Shown one piece after another: positions 34,206 through 41,796 of a DNA stretch of 41,796 nt. The stretch covers positions 1 through 41,796 of the forward strand of contig NZ_NIUB01000037.1 of the NCBI RefSeq assembly GCF_002197815.1. The letters are read 5' to 3'. The position numbers and the translations under genes were made by a program. Origin of the DNA: Pseudomonas oleovorans subsp. oleovorans (lineage in GTDB: Bacteria; Pseudomonadota; Gammaproteobacteria; Pseudomonadales; Pseudomonadaceae). The notes under the pieces were generated by a model. It did no database searches, was not told where the DNA came from, and saw nothing but the letters and a program-made list of their open reading frames with translations. Numbering within the stretch: position 1 is the stretch's first letter; every line of letters starts with the position of its first letter.

Positions 34206-35327
34206 ATGACCAAACGCGCTCTTATCACCGGCATCACCGGCCAGGACGGCTCCTACCTCGCAGAATTCCTGCTGGAAAAGGGCTACGAAGTGCACGGCAT
34301 CAAGCGCCGCGCCTCCTCCTTCAACACCCAGCGCGTGGACCACATCTACCAGGATCCGCACGTAGACAACCAGAACTTCATCCTGCATTACGGCGACCTG
34401 AGCGACTCGTCCAACCTCACCCGCATCATCCAACAGGTGCAGCCGGACGAGGTGTACAACCTCGGCGCGCAATCGCACGTGGCGGTCAGCTTCGAGTCGC
34501 CGGAATACACAGCCGACGTGGATGCCATGGGCACCCTGCGCATCCTCGAAGCCATCCGCCTGCTGGGGCTGGAGAAGAAGACCCGCTTCTACCAGGCCTC
34601 CACCTCCGAGCTGTACGGCCTGGTGCAGGAAATCCCGCAGAAGGAAACCACCCCCTTCTACCCGCGCTCGCCCTATGCGGTGGCCAAGCTGTACGCCTAC
34701 TGGATCACCGTGAACTACCGCGAGGCCTACGGCATGTATGCCTGCAACGGCATCCTGTTCAATCACGAGTCGCCGCGCCGCGGCGAAACCTTCGTGACCC
34801 GCAAGATCACCCGCGGCCTGGCCAACATCGCCCAGGGCCTGGAGCAGTGCCTGTACATGGGCAACCTGGACGCACTGCGCGACTGGGGCCATGCCAAGGA
34901 CTACGTGCGCATGCAGTGGATGATGCTGCAGCAGGAGCAGGCGGATGACTTCGTGATTGCCACCGGCGTGCAGTACTCGGTCAGGGACTTTGTCCGCTGG
35001 TCGGCGGCTGAACTGGGTATCACCCTGCAGTTCGAAGGGCAGGGCGTCGATGAAGTCGGCGTGGTGACGCATATCGAGGGCGACAAGGCCCCGGCCTTGA
35101 ATGTAGGCGATGTGATCGTGCGGGTCGACCCACGCTACTTCCGCCCGACCGAAGTGGAAACCCTGCTGGGTGACCCCAGCAAAGCCAAACAGAAACTCGG
35201 CTGGGTGCCGGAAATCACCGTGCAGGAAATGTGCGCCGAGATGGTTCGCGAAGACCTCAAGGTTGCCCAGCGTCATGCGCTGCTGAAGTTGCATGGGCAT
35301 GATGTGCCGGTAGCGGTGGAGAACTGA
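34206..35327 (+). CDS. gmd: GDP-mannose 4,6-dehydratase
   Basis: This is a 373-residue short-chain dehydrogenase that converts GDP-D-mannose to GDP-4-keto-6-deoxymannose. The nucleotide motif is TGITGQDGSYLAE. The substrate loop RRASSFNTQRVDHIY and the active-site pair in SPYAVAKLYAYW (Tyr-x3-Lys) are present, with the Thr/Ser of STSEL. The length matches bacterial Gmd. It forms a unit with fcl, 2 bp away, and GC content returns to core levels. The GDP-mannose comes from ManC downstream. Confidence 0.96.
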   Translation: MTKRALITGITGQDGSYLAEFLLEKGYEVHGIKRRASSFNTQRVDHIYQDPHVDNQNFILHYGDLSDSSNLTRIIQQVQPDEVYNLGAQSHVAVSFESPEYTADVDAMGTLRILEAIRLLGLEKKTRFYQASTSELYGLVQEIPQKETTPFYPRSPYAVAKLYAYWITVNYREAYGMYACNGILFNHESPRRGETFVTRKITRGLANIAQGLEQCLYMGNLDALRDWGHAKDYVRMQWMMLQQEQADDFVIATGVQYSVRDFVRWSAAELGITLQFEGQGVDEVGVVTHIEGDKAPALNVGDVIVRVDPRYFRPTEVETLLGDPSKAKQKLGWVPEITVQEMCAEMVREDLKVAQRHALLKLHGHDVPVAVEN

Positions 35328-35329
35328 GA

Positions 35330-36304
35330 GTGGCACGCGATCTGAACCAGACCGTTTTCGTCGCCGGCCATCGCGGCATGGTCGGCTCGGCCATCGTCCG
35401 CCGCCTCAAGGCGTTGGGCTACGCCAACATCCTCACCGCCGGCCGCGACGAGCTGAACCTGCTCGACCAGGCGGCGGTGCAGGGTTACTTCCAAGCCAAC
35501 AAGGTCGATCAGGTGTATCTGGCGGCAGCCAAGGTGGGCGGCATCCATGCCAACAACACCTACCCGGCCGACTTCATCTACGAGAACCTGATGATCGAGG
35601 CCAACATCGCGCACGCCGCCCACGTGAGCGGTGTGCAGAAGCTGCTGTTCCTCGGCTCCTCGTGCATCTATCCCAAGCATGCCGAGCAGCCGATGAAGGA
35701 AGAGGCGCTGTTGACCGGCATTCTCGAGCCCACCAACGAGCCCTATGCCATCGCCAAGATCGCCGGCATCAAGCTCTGCGAGAGCTACAATCGCCAGCAT
35801 GGTCGCGACTACCGCAGCGTGATGCCGACCAACCTCTACGGCCCGCACGACAACTACCACCCGGAGAACAGCCACGTGATACCGGCGCTGCTGCGCCGCT
35901 TCCATGAGGCGGTGCAGCGCGGCGATGAAGAAGTGGTGATCTGGGGCAGCGGCCAGCCGATGCGCGAGTTCCTCCATGTGGACGACATGGCCGCCGCCAG
36001 CGTGCACGTGATGGAGCTGGACGACGCCCTCTACCGCGACAATACCCAACCGATGCTCTCGCATATCAACGTTGGCACGGGGGTGGACTGCACCATCCGC
36101 GAGCTGGCGGAAACCATCGCCCGCGTCACCGGCTTCAGCGGCCGGCTGACCTTCGATGCGACCAAGCCGGACGGCACGCCGCGTAAGCTGATGGATGTGT
36201 CGCGCCTCAAGGCCCTCGGCTGGCAGGCCAGCATCGGCCTGGAAGACGGGCTGCGCGATGCGTACACCTGGTACGTCGAGAACGTTGAACAGGCCCGCGC
36301 CTGA
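35330..36304 (+). CDS. fcl: GDP-L-fucose synthase
   Basis: This is a 324-residue epimerase/reductase that makes GDP-L-fucose from the Gmd product. The NADP-binding motif is AGHRGMVGSAIVRRL, the catalytic Ser lies in LGSSCIYPKHAEQP, and Tyr/Lys lie in EPYAIAKIAGIKLCE. A GTG start 2 bp after gmd is supported by spacing and by alignment to the family start. With gmd it shows that L-fucose (or an intermediate) is part of the polysaccharide. A hairpin without a T tract follows at 36315-36349. Confidence 0.96.
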   Translation: MARDLNQTVFVAGHRGMVGSAIVRRLKALGYANILTAGRDELNLLDQAAVQGYFQANKVDQVYLAAAKVGGIHANNTYPADFIYENLMIEANIAHAAHVSGVQKLLFLGSSCIYPKHAEQPMKEEALLTGILEPTNEPYAIAKIAGIKLCESYNRQHGRDYRSVMPTNLYGPHDNYHPENSHVIPALLRRFHEAVQRGDEEVVIWGSGQPMREFLHVDDMAAASVHVMELDDALYRDNTQPMLSHINVGTGVDCTIRELAETIARVTGFSGRLTFDATKPDGTPRKLMDVSRLKALGWQASIGLEDGLRDAYTWYVENVEQARA

Positions 36305-36314
36305 TCGCTCAATC

Positions 36315-36349
36315 GGCATTGCTGCAGGCCCAGCTTCTGCAGTAATGCC
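36315..36349. other. Hairpin between fcl and the next glycosyltransferase
   Basis: GGCATTGCTGCAG pairs with CTGCAGTAATGCC through a 9-base loop, with one G-T wobble. No T tract follows, so this is more likely an mRNA processing or stability structure inside the operon than a terminator. Confidence 0.6.
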
Positions 36350-36401
36350 CGATGGGTTGTATCGCAACCTTTACCAAGGACAGGCATGAAGGCCGGCTCT
36401 T

Positions 36402-37664
36402 ATGAAAATTCTTCTTTATGGAATCAACTACAGCCCTGAGCTGACGGGTATCGGAAAGTACAGCGGTGAAATGGCGCGCTGGCTTGCGGCTCAGGGGCAT
36501 GAGGTGCGCGTTGTGACTGCGCCGCCTTACTACCCGGACTGGAAGGTCAAGGATGGCTATTCCTCATACCGCTATAACCGTCGGGTCGAAGAGGGTGTAA
36601 GTGTTACGCGCTGTCCGCTCTATGTTCCTGCCAGGCCGTCTGCGCTTAAACGAATTATCCACCTTGCCAGCTTCTCGCTGAGTTCTGCGTTTGCGCTTAT
36701 GGCGCAACTGCGATGGAAGCCTGATGTGGTCATGCTCGTGGTGCCGACACTGTTTTGCAGCCCTCAGGCACTGTTGCTGGCCAAACTCAGTGGCGCTCAT
36801 TCGGTGCTGCATATTCAGGACTACGAAGTGGATGCCCTGTTTGGACTGGGGCTCGCCCGGGGTGGTGTTCTGAAGCGTCTGGCTTACGCGGCTGAGCGTA
36901 CGATTCTGCGCGCCTTTGACCGCGTCTCGACGATCTCCAGCGGTATGCTGCAGCGGGCCAAGGAAAAAGGTGTAGCAGCTGAGCAGCTGTGCTTCTTTCC
37001 GAACTGGTCGGAAACCGCACGCTTTCGTGACGTGCCGCGCTCGCAGGCTTTGCTGAGCCGGCTTGGCGTTCCTGAAGGTAAACGTGTACTGCTTTATTCC
37101 GGCAACATTGGTGACAAGCAGGGGCTGGAGTCCGTGATCGAGGCGGCCGATTGCCTGCGTGAGCGCAGCGACTTGTTGTTCCTCATCGTTGGTGAGGGCG
37201 CAGGTAAAGAGCGGCTGCTGGAAATGGTCGCAAGCAAGGGCCTGAGCAATGTGCAATTTGCCCCTCTGCAGCCTTATGAAGATCTACCAGCCCTCTTGGC
37301 TTCTGCGGATTGTCACTTGGTGATTCAGAAGCGTGGCGCTGCGGATGCCGTGTTGCCTTCCAAACTGACCAATATCCTGGCTGTTGGCGGGAATGCGCTG
37401 ATTACTGCCGACCCTGATACCAGTCTGGGCCTGCTGTGTGGGGAATATCCCGGTATTGCAACGCTGGTCGAGCCTGAGTCTGTCGAGGCCTTGATTGCGG
37501 GCATTGAGCGCTCACTGGCAATGCCTTTGCCCAATGACGTTGCAACGCGCTATGCCGAAGAGTTTCTCGACAAGGATCGCATCCTGTCACGTTTCGTGGA
37601 TGAGATTAATGACAGTGTTTCCACCGGCGCTTCGCCCTCTGGTCGGGGCCAAGCAACCTGGTGA
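36402..37664 (+). CDS. wcaI: WcaI-like glycosyltransferase
   Basis: This is a 420-residue GT-B enzyme. The start KILLYGINYSPELTGIGKYSGEM and the PPYYPDWKV motif soon after are characteristic of WcaI, the colanic-acid fucosyltransferase group. The donor half has VLLYSGNIGDKQGLESVIEAA and a KRGAADAVLPSKLTNILAVGG site. The key features given here are the NYSPE, GIGKYSGEM and GNIGDKQG motifs. A fucosyltransferase fits well with the gmd-fcl pair immediately upstream, but the linkage is inferred. The start follows a modest GAAGG. Confidence 0.83.
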   Translation: MKILLYGINYSPELTGIGKYSGEMARWLAAQGHEVRVVTAPPYYPDWKVKDGYSSYRYNRRVEEGVSVTRCPLYVPARPSALKRIIHLASFSLSSAFALMAQLRWKPDVVMLVVPTLFCSPQALLLAKLSGAHSVLHIQDYEVDALFGLGLARGGVLKRLAYAAERTILRAFDRVSTISSGMLQRAKEKGVAAEQLCFFPNWSETARFRDVPRSQALLSRLGVPEGKRVLLYSGNIGDKQGLESVIEAADCLRERSDLLFLIVGEGAGKERLLEMVASKGLSNVQFAPLQPYEDLPALLASADCHLVIQKRGAADAVLPSKLTNILAVGGNALITADPDTSLGLLCGEYPGIATLVEPESVEALIAGIERSLAMPLPNDVATRYAEEFLDKDRILSRFVDEINDSVSTGASPSGRGQATW

Positions 37665-37680
37665 GGAAGCCGTCTGATTT

Positions 37681-38151
37681 ATGTGGCTCAGTGATGACCT
37701 TTTCCGCTCAGTAATTGCAGCGACTCCCTTGGTGTCCATTGATTTGGTTGTGGAGAATGCTGCCGGGGAGATTTTGCTGGGGCAGCGGCTGAATCGTCCG
37801 GCTCAAGGCTATTGGTTCGTGCCGGGTGGGCGTATCCAGAAAAACGAAACGCTGGATGTAGCCTTTCTGCGTCTTACCGAGTGCGAGCTGGGGCTGGCCT
37901 TGCCCCGAGCGATGGGACGTTTACTTGATGTCTACGAGCATTTCTATAACGACAGTGTTTTCGCTGGCGAAGGCCAGGGGCCTGATACCCACTACGTGGT
38001 GTTGGGCTATCACCTGCGCTTACCCGCCGACTCCACACTGATGCCACCGCTAGAGCAGCATGATCACTATCGGTGGTGGAGCAAGGCTGACATGCAAAGC
38101 AGCCAGGATGTACACATCAACTCGCGGGCCTATCTAGCTGCCATGCGCTGA
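37681..38151 (+). CDS. gmm: GDP-mannose mannosyl hydrolase (Nudix)
   Basis: This is a 156-residue Nudix protein. Its box reads GGRIQKNETLDVAFLRLT...ELG, in which the usual REUXEE glutamates are altered in the way typical of Gmm/WcaH enzymes that hydrolyse GDP-mannose or GDP-glucose to the sugar and GDP. It sits between the WcaI-like transferase and manC, as in colanic-acid clusters, and may balance the GDP-sugar pools for fucose synthesis. Spacing to its neighbours is about 20 bp on each side, so it is in the same operon. Confidence 0.9.
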   Translation: MWLSDDLFRSVIAATPLVSIDLVVENAAGEILLGQRLNRPAQGYWFVPGGRIQKNETLDVAFLRLTECELGLALPRAMGRLLDVYEHFYNDSVFAGEGQGPDTHYVVLGYHLRLPADSTLMPPLEQHDHYRWWSKADMQSSQDVHINSRAYLAAMR

Positions 38152-38171
38152 TATTTCAGGGAATCCCAGAC

Positions 38172-39581
38172 ATGCTTTTTCCAGTAATCATGGCCGGCGG
38201 CACTGGCTCGCGTCTTTGGCCGCTGTCCCGTCAGCTGAACCCCAAACAATTTCTGCCGCTGGTTGATGATCAGCTGTCCATGCTGCAGGCCACTATCCAG
38301 CGTCTGCAGGGTTTGGACGTTGGTTTGCCACGGCTGATCTGCAATGAGCAGCATCGCTTCCTGGCTGCCGAGCAGTTGCGCCAGATGGGTATGGACGGCG
38401 CCAACATCCTGCTGGAGCCGGTTGGTCGTAACACCGCGCCGGCCATTGCCCTGGCGGCGCTGCAGGCGGTGGCCGAGGCTGGTGATGCGTTACTGCTGGT
38501 GCTGGCGGCCGATCACCTGATTCAGGATGTCGGGGCCTTCCATGCCAGCATTCTGACTGCGCTGCCGCTCGCCGAGGCCGGTAAGTTGGTGACCTTCGGT
38601 ATTGTGCCGACCCATCCTGAAACCGGTTACGGCTATATCGAGCGTGGCGGTGTCTGTGGCGAGGGCGGCTTTGCCGTCAGCCGTTTTGTCGAGAAACCAG
38701 ACCTGGCCACGGCGCGCAATTACCTGGCCAGTGGTGAGTACTTCTGGAATAGCGGCATGTTCCTGTTCCGCGCCAGTCGTTATCTCGAAGAGCTGGAGCG
38801 CTTCCAGCCGGAAATCCTCGCCGCCTGCCGCAAGGCGCTGGCAGGTGGACAGCAGGATATGCACTTCACTCGCGTGGATGCCGAAGCCTTTGCCGCCTGC
38901 CCGGACGACTCCATCGACTATGCGGTGATGGAAAAGACCAGCGACGCCGCCATGGTGCCGCTGAATGCCGGTTGGAGCGATATCGGCTCCTGGTCGGCGC
39001 TGTGGGATGTAAGCAGCAAGAATGCCGAGGGCAATGTGCTCAAAGGCGATGTGCTGGCTCAGGCGTCGCGCAATACCTACGTGCATGCCGAGCACCGTTT
39101 TGTGGCTACCGTGGGCGTCGAAGACCTGGTGGTAGTGGAAACCAAGGACGCGATTCTGGTTGCACACAAGGATCACGTGCAGGACGTGAAGAAGGTCGTC
39201 GAGTCCATCAAGGCTGATGGTCGTCAGGAACACATCAACCACCGCGAGGTTTACCGTCCCTGGGGTGTGTATGACTCCATCGATAACGGCCAGCGTTATC
39301 AGGTCAAGCGCATCACGGTCAAACCTGGCGCCAAGCTGTCGGTGCAGATGCACCATCACCGCGCCGAGCACTGGATCGTGGTGAGTGGTACCGCGAAGGT
39401 CACCAATGGCGAGAAGACCTATCTGGTGACCGAGAACCAGTCCACCTATATCCCGGTTGGTCAGGTGCATGCGCTGGAGAACCCTGGCGTAGTCCCGTTG
39501 GAGCTGATCGAGGTCCAGTCGGGATCGTATCTGGGCGAAGACGATATTGTGCGTTTCGAGGATGTGTACGGCAGGGCGTGA
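38172..39581 (+). CDS. manC: Mannose-1-phosphate guanylyltransferase / mannose-6-phosphate isomerase
   Basis: This is a 469-residue bifunctional type II enzyme. The N-terminal domain has the pyrophosphorylase signature AGGTGSRLWPLSR followed by PKQFL, and EKPD. The C-terminal cupin-type isomerase domain (about 345-465) includes QVKRITVKPGAKLSVQMHHHRAEHW. It makes GDP-mannose for Gmd. No manB-type phosphomannomutase lies nearby; in Pseudomonas AlgC elsewhere in the genome usually serves. It seems to be the last gene of the tightly spaced operon, since about 310 bp of repeats follow. Confidence 0.95.
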   Translation: MLFPVIMAGGTGSRLWPLSRQLNPKQFLPLVDDQLSMLQATIQRLQGLDVGLPRLICNEQHRFLAAEQLRQMGMDGANILLEPVGRNTAPAIALAALQAVAEAGDALLLVLAADHLIQDVGAFHASILTALPLAEAGKLVTFGIVPTHPETGYGYIERGGVCGEGGFAVSRFVEKPDLATARNYLASGEYFWNSGMFLFRASRYLEELERFQPEILAACRKALAGGQQDMHFTRVDAEAFAACPDDSIDYAVMEKTSDAAMVPLNAGWSDIGSWSALWDVSSKNAEGNVLKGDVLAQASRNTYVHAEHRFVATVGVEDLVVVETKDAILVAHKDHVQDVKKVVESIKADGRQEHINHREVYRPWGVYDSIDNGQRYQVKRITVKPGAKLSVQMHHHRAEHWIVVSGTAKVTNGEKTYLVTENQSTYIPVGQVHALENPGVVPLELIEVQSGSYLGEDDIVRFEDVYGRA

Positions 39582-39893
39582 CGGGGGTGTGTTTGTAGGG
39601 ATGCGGTGTTTCTGCAGGAACGCGGTTCGCATGTTGGAGCGTCGACCCCGGCGCGGGCTTTTGTTGTTGCTGTTCGTCTTGGCGATTGTTTTCGATTTTT
39701 AGAGCGGGCCTGCCGGCCCTTCGCGCCGGGGGCGACGCTCCTACAGGGGATCGCGGTGTGTATGTAACGCCGCTGTTTGAATGTGGGATCGCGGTGTGGT
39801 TATCGGAACGCGGTTTACCTGTAGGAACGCGGTTCACATGTAGGAGCGTCGACCCCGGTGCGAGCTTTTGGTTTTTTGAATGGATGCTGACTT
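39582..39893. repeat. Repeat-rich space between manC and galE
   Basis: A roughly 48-bp sequence, GGAACGCGGTTCGCATG and then GAGCGTCGACCCCGG..., at 39617-39664 recurs at 39824-39871 with a few changes. Between them is a REP-like pair (GAGCGGGCCTGCCGG... and GGGGCGACGCTCCTAC). Several GGAACGCGGTT half-units are scattered. No gene is supported here. Confidence 0.75.
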
Positions 39894-40916
39894 TTGACTG
39901 ACAAGATTATAGTAACCGGCGGCGCCGGCTATATCGGTTCACACACCACCTTGGCCCTGCTCGAAGCCGGCTTCGAGGTGGTGGTATTGGACAACCTGTG
40001 CAACAGCTCGGCGGCATCTCTACGTCGGGTCGAGCAGATTTGCGGCAAGGCGCCGCTGTTTGTTCAGGGCGATATTCGTGACCGTGCCCTGCTCGATGAG
40101 CTGTTTGCTTCCCAGCGAATCAGCGCGGTGCTGCACTTCGCCGGCCTCAAGGCGGTAGGGGAGAGCGTGCGTGAGCCGCTGGCCTACTACGAGAACAACG
40201 TCGCCGGCAGCGTGACCCTGTGCCAGGCGATGGCAGCGGCCGGGGTGTTCCGTCTGGTGTTCAGTTCATCAGCCACCGTCTACGGTGAGCCGTCGCAGAT
40301 GCCGATCAGCGAGGAATACCCCACTGGCGCGCCGACCAATCCCTACGGCCGCTCCAAGCTGATGGTCGAAGAGGTTTTGGCCGATCTGGCGAAATCCGAT
40401 CCGCGCTGGCGTATCGCCCTGCTGCGCTATTTCAACCCGGTCGGCGCACATGAGAGCGGCCTGATTGGGGAAGACCCCAACGGCATCCCGAACAATCTAG
40501 TTCCGTATATCAGCCAGGTTGCAGTTGGCAAGCTCGCACAATTGCCGGTTTTCGGTGATGACTATCCGACCGTGGACGGCACTGGCGTGCGTGACTATAT
40601 CCACGTGCTTGATCTGGCCGACGGGCATCTCAAGGCCCTGCAGGCACTGGCCGAGAGGACTGGCGTCAGCATCTGGAATCTCGGTACAGGCGTGGGTTAT
40701 AGCGTGTTGCAGGTAGTTGCTGCGTTTGAGCAGGCCTGCGGTCACGCTGTGCCCTACAGAATCTTCCCGCGACGGGCAGGGGACATCGCCGAATGCTGGG
40801 CAGATCCATCCAAGGCAGCCAGTGAGCTGGGCTGGCGCGCCGAGCGGGATCTGTCCGCCATGATGCAAGATACCTGGCGTTGGCAGTCTTCCAATCCGAA
40901 TGGCTACCAGAAATAA
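39894..40916 (+). CDS. galE: UDP-glucose 4-epimerase
   Basis: This is a 340-residue short-chain epimerase that interconverts UDP-glucose and UDP-galactose. The NAD motif is TGGAGYIGSH, Ser lies in SSSATVYGEP, Tyr/Lys lie in NPYGRSKLMVEE, and the GalE-specific RYFNPVGAHESG and WNLGTGVGYSVL are present. No ATG or GTG fits; translation appears to begin at the TTG at 39894, directly overlapping the stop of a five-codon reading frame (ATG at 39880-39882, TGA ending at 39897). The gene closes the polysaccharide locus and would supply UDP-galactose. Its repeat-filled leader suggests a separate promoter. Confidence 0.93.
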   Translation: MTDKIIVTGGAGYIGSHTTLALLEAGFEVVVLDNLCNSSAASLRRVEQICGKAPLFVQGDIRDRALLDELFASQRISAVLHFAGLKAVGESVREPLAYYENNVAGSVTLCQAMAAAGVFRLVFSSSATVYGEPSQMPISEEYPTGAPTNPYGRSKLMVEEVLADLAKSDPRWRIALLRYFNPVGAHESGLIGEDPNGIPNNLVPYISQVAVGKLAQLPVFGDDYPTVDGTGVRDYIHVLDLADGHLKALQALAERTGVSIWNLGTGVGYSVLQVVAAFEQACGHAVPYRIFPRRAGDIAECWADPSKAASELGWRAERDLSAMMQDTWRWQSSNPNGYQK

Positions 40917-40949
40917 AAGCCGTATTGGTGGATGACACCTAGTCATCGT

Positions 40950-41796
40950 GTGGGAGGCCCACCCCTCGGGGCGATGCTTTGGGTTTTTGGGCAGGCTTTG
41001 CCTGCCTTTCGCGGCGGGGGCGCCGCTCCCACAAGGGTCTGCTGCTTCCACATGGGTTGTGCTGCTTCCACAGGGTTTGGGTTGCTATCACAGGGTTTGG
41101 GCTGTACCACCGGGGCCGGGGCAGGCTTGGGCTTTTGCTTTGCTTTTGTGGGAGGCCCGCGCCCGGGGCGATGCTTTGGGCTTTTTGGGCAGGCTGTGCC
41201 TGCCATCGCGGCGGGGGCGCCGCTCCCACGAGGGTCTGCTACTCCCACAAGGGCCTGCTGCTTCCACATGGGTTGTGCTGCAACCTCATGGGTTGTGCTG
41301 CTTCCACAGGGTTGTGCTTCTGCCACAGGGTTTGGGCTGTACCACCGGGGTCGGGGCAGGCTTTTGCTTTTGCTTTGGCTTTTGCTTTGGCTTTTGCTTT
41401 GGCTTTTGTGGGAGGCCCGCCCTCGGGGCGATGCTTTTGGCTTTTTGGGCAGGCTTTGCCTGCCTTTCGCGGCGGGGGCGCCGCTCCCACAAGGGTCTGC
41501 TGCTTCCACAAGGGTCTGCTGCTCCCACGAGGGTCTGCTACTCCCACAAGGGCCTGCTGCTTCCACATGGGTTGTGCTGCTTCCACAGGGTTTGGGTTGC
41601 TATCAGAGGGTTTGGGTTGTACCACCGGGGCCGGGGCAGGCTTTTGCTTTGGCTTTGGCTTTTGCTTTGGCTTTTGTGGGAGGCCCGCCCTCGGGGCGAT
41701 GCTTTTGGCTTTTTGGGCAGGCTTTGCCTGCCTTTCGCGGCGGGGGCGCCGCTCCCACAAGGGTCTGCTGCTTCCACAAGGGTCTGCTGCTCCCAC
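40950..41796. repeat. Nested higher-order repeat array, extends beyond window
   Basis: Four copies of an 82-83 bp unit (40950-41032, 41148-41229, 41408-41490, 41676-41758) begin GTGGGAGGCCC and end GGCGCCGCTCCCAC, with an inner GGGCAGGCTTTGCCTGCC hairpin. The spacers contain 19-bp repeats of the AAGGGTCTGCTGCTTCCAC type, GGGTTTGGGCTGTACCACCGGGG blocks in shorter form, and CTTTTGCTTTGG strings just before each unit. Periods are about 198, 260 and 268 bp. Several minus-strand frames stay open through it, but they encode only Lys/Pro/Gln-rich low-complexity peptides and look spurious. I see no gene from 40917 to the window end. Confidence 0.85.

Noticed and set aside
40943..41796. Overlapping minus-strand frames encoding Lys/Pro/Gln-rich repeat peptides
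   Set aside because: Several frames are open at once because the repeat units lack stops; the peptides are low-complexity, have no plausible ribosome-binding site, and shift frame between repeat copies.
40950..41796. Possible CRISPR array
   Set aside because: The repeats are 82-83 bp, palindromic at their ends, and the spacers are themselves repetitive rather than unique and equal in length; there are no cas genes in the window.
19801..41796. Integrative island with a duplicated tRNA-Arg 3' end
   Set aside because: By eye I found no second copy of the tRNA 3' sequence and no integrase in the window. The other end could lie outside, so this stays open but unsupported.

Overview
The window is high-GC chromosomal DNA of a Pseudomonas. 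Its left half (about 0.2-19.9 kb) has nearly the gene order of the P. aeruginosa PA5295-PA5314 region as I remember it: proE-like EAL protein, rep, xpt, cytochrome c5, pauR, dadX, RidA, dadA, dadR, FAD oxidase, MFS transporter, kauB, aminotransferase and cupin. The pauB/kauB/gabDT content and the Pseudomonas-type REP sequences fit a P. mendocina / P. pseudoalcaligenes-like lineage better than P. aeruginosa itself. This is inference; no database was searched.

Layout. 1-183: left-hand remnant of an IS110-family (IS1111-group) insertion sequence, cut by the window edge. 199-6.1 kb: housekeeping genes (c-di-GMP phosphodiesterase, Rep helicase, UPF0158 protein, xanthine phosphoribosyltransferase, cytochrome c5). 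6.2-10.6 kb: polyamine regulator PauR and the D/L-alanine catabolic locus (dadX, a RidA protein, dadA, with dadR divergent). 10.8-19.5 kb: a YkgJ zinc-cluster protein, then polyamine/GABA catabolism: PauB-type oxidase, MFS transporter, KauB aldehyde dehydrogenase, a cupin, GabT and GabD. Together these can take putrescine-type amines through 4-aminobutyraldehyde, GABA and succinate semialdehyde to succinate. 19.8 kb: tRNA-Arg(CCG), which marks the switch to variable DNA.

19.9-40.9 kb is a polysaccharide (O-antigen or exopolysaccharide) locus. It opens with a JUMPstart/ops-like leader at 20284-20338. Unexpectedly, the first two genes after the leader are a beta-CASP metallo-beta-lactamase-fold RNase-like protein and a Schlafen-like AlbA_2/ATPase/winged-helix protein. 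Next come ugd, a glycosyltransferase, a Wzx flippase, four further glycosyltransferases, an AT-rich Wzy polymerase, a WcaF-like acyltransferase, and gmd, fcl, gmm, manC and galE. The sugar-nucleotide genes predict UDP-glucuronate, GDP-mannose, GDP-L-fucose and UDP-galactose, plus O-acetylation, a colanic-acid-like set. No initiating glycosyl-1-phosphate transferase and no Wzz chain-length regulator lie in the window. Between 28.99 and 29.86 kb is a recombination scar: the start of a second wzy and the end of a second wzx, separated by a 146-bp near-identical copy of part of the neighbouring glycosyltransferase gene.

40.95-41.8 kb (window end) is a nested higher-order repeat array with no convincing gene. 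REP-like palindromes and MITE-like inverted-repeat elements are scattered through the intergenic spaces.
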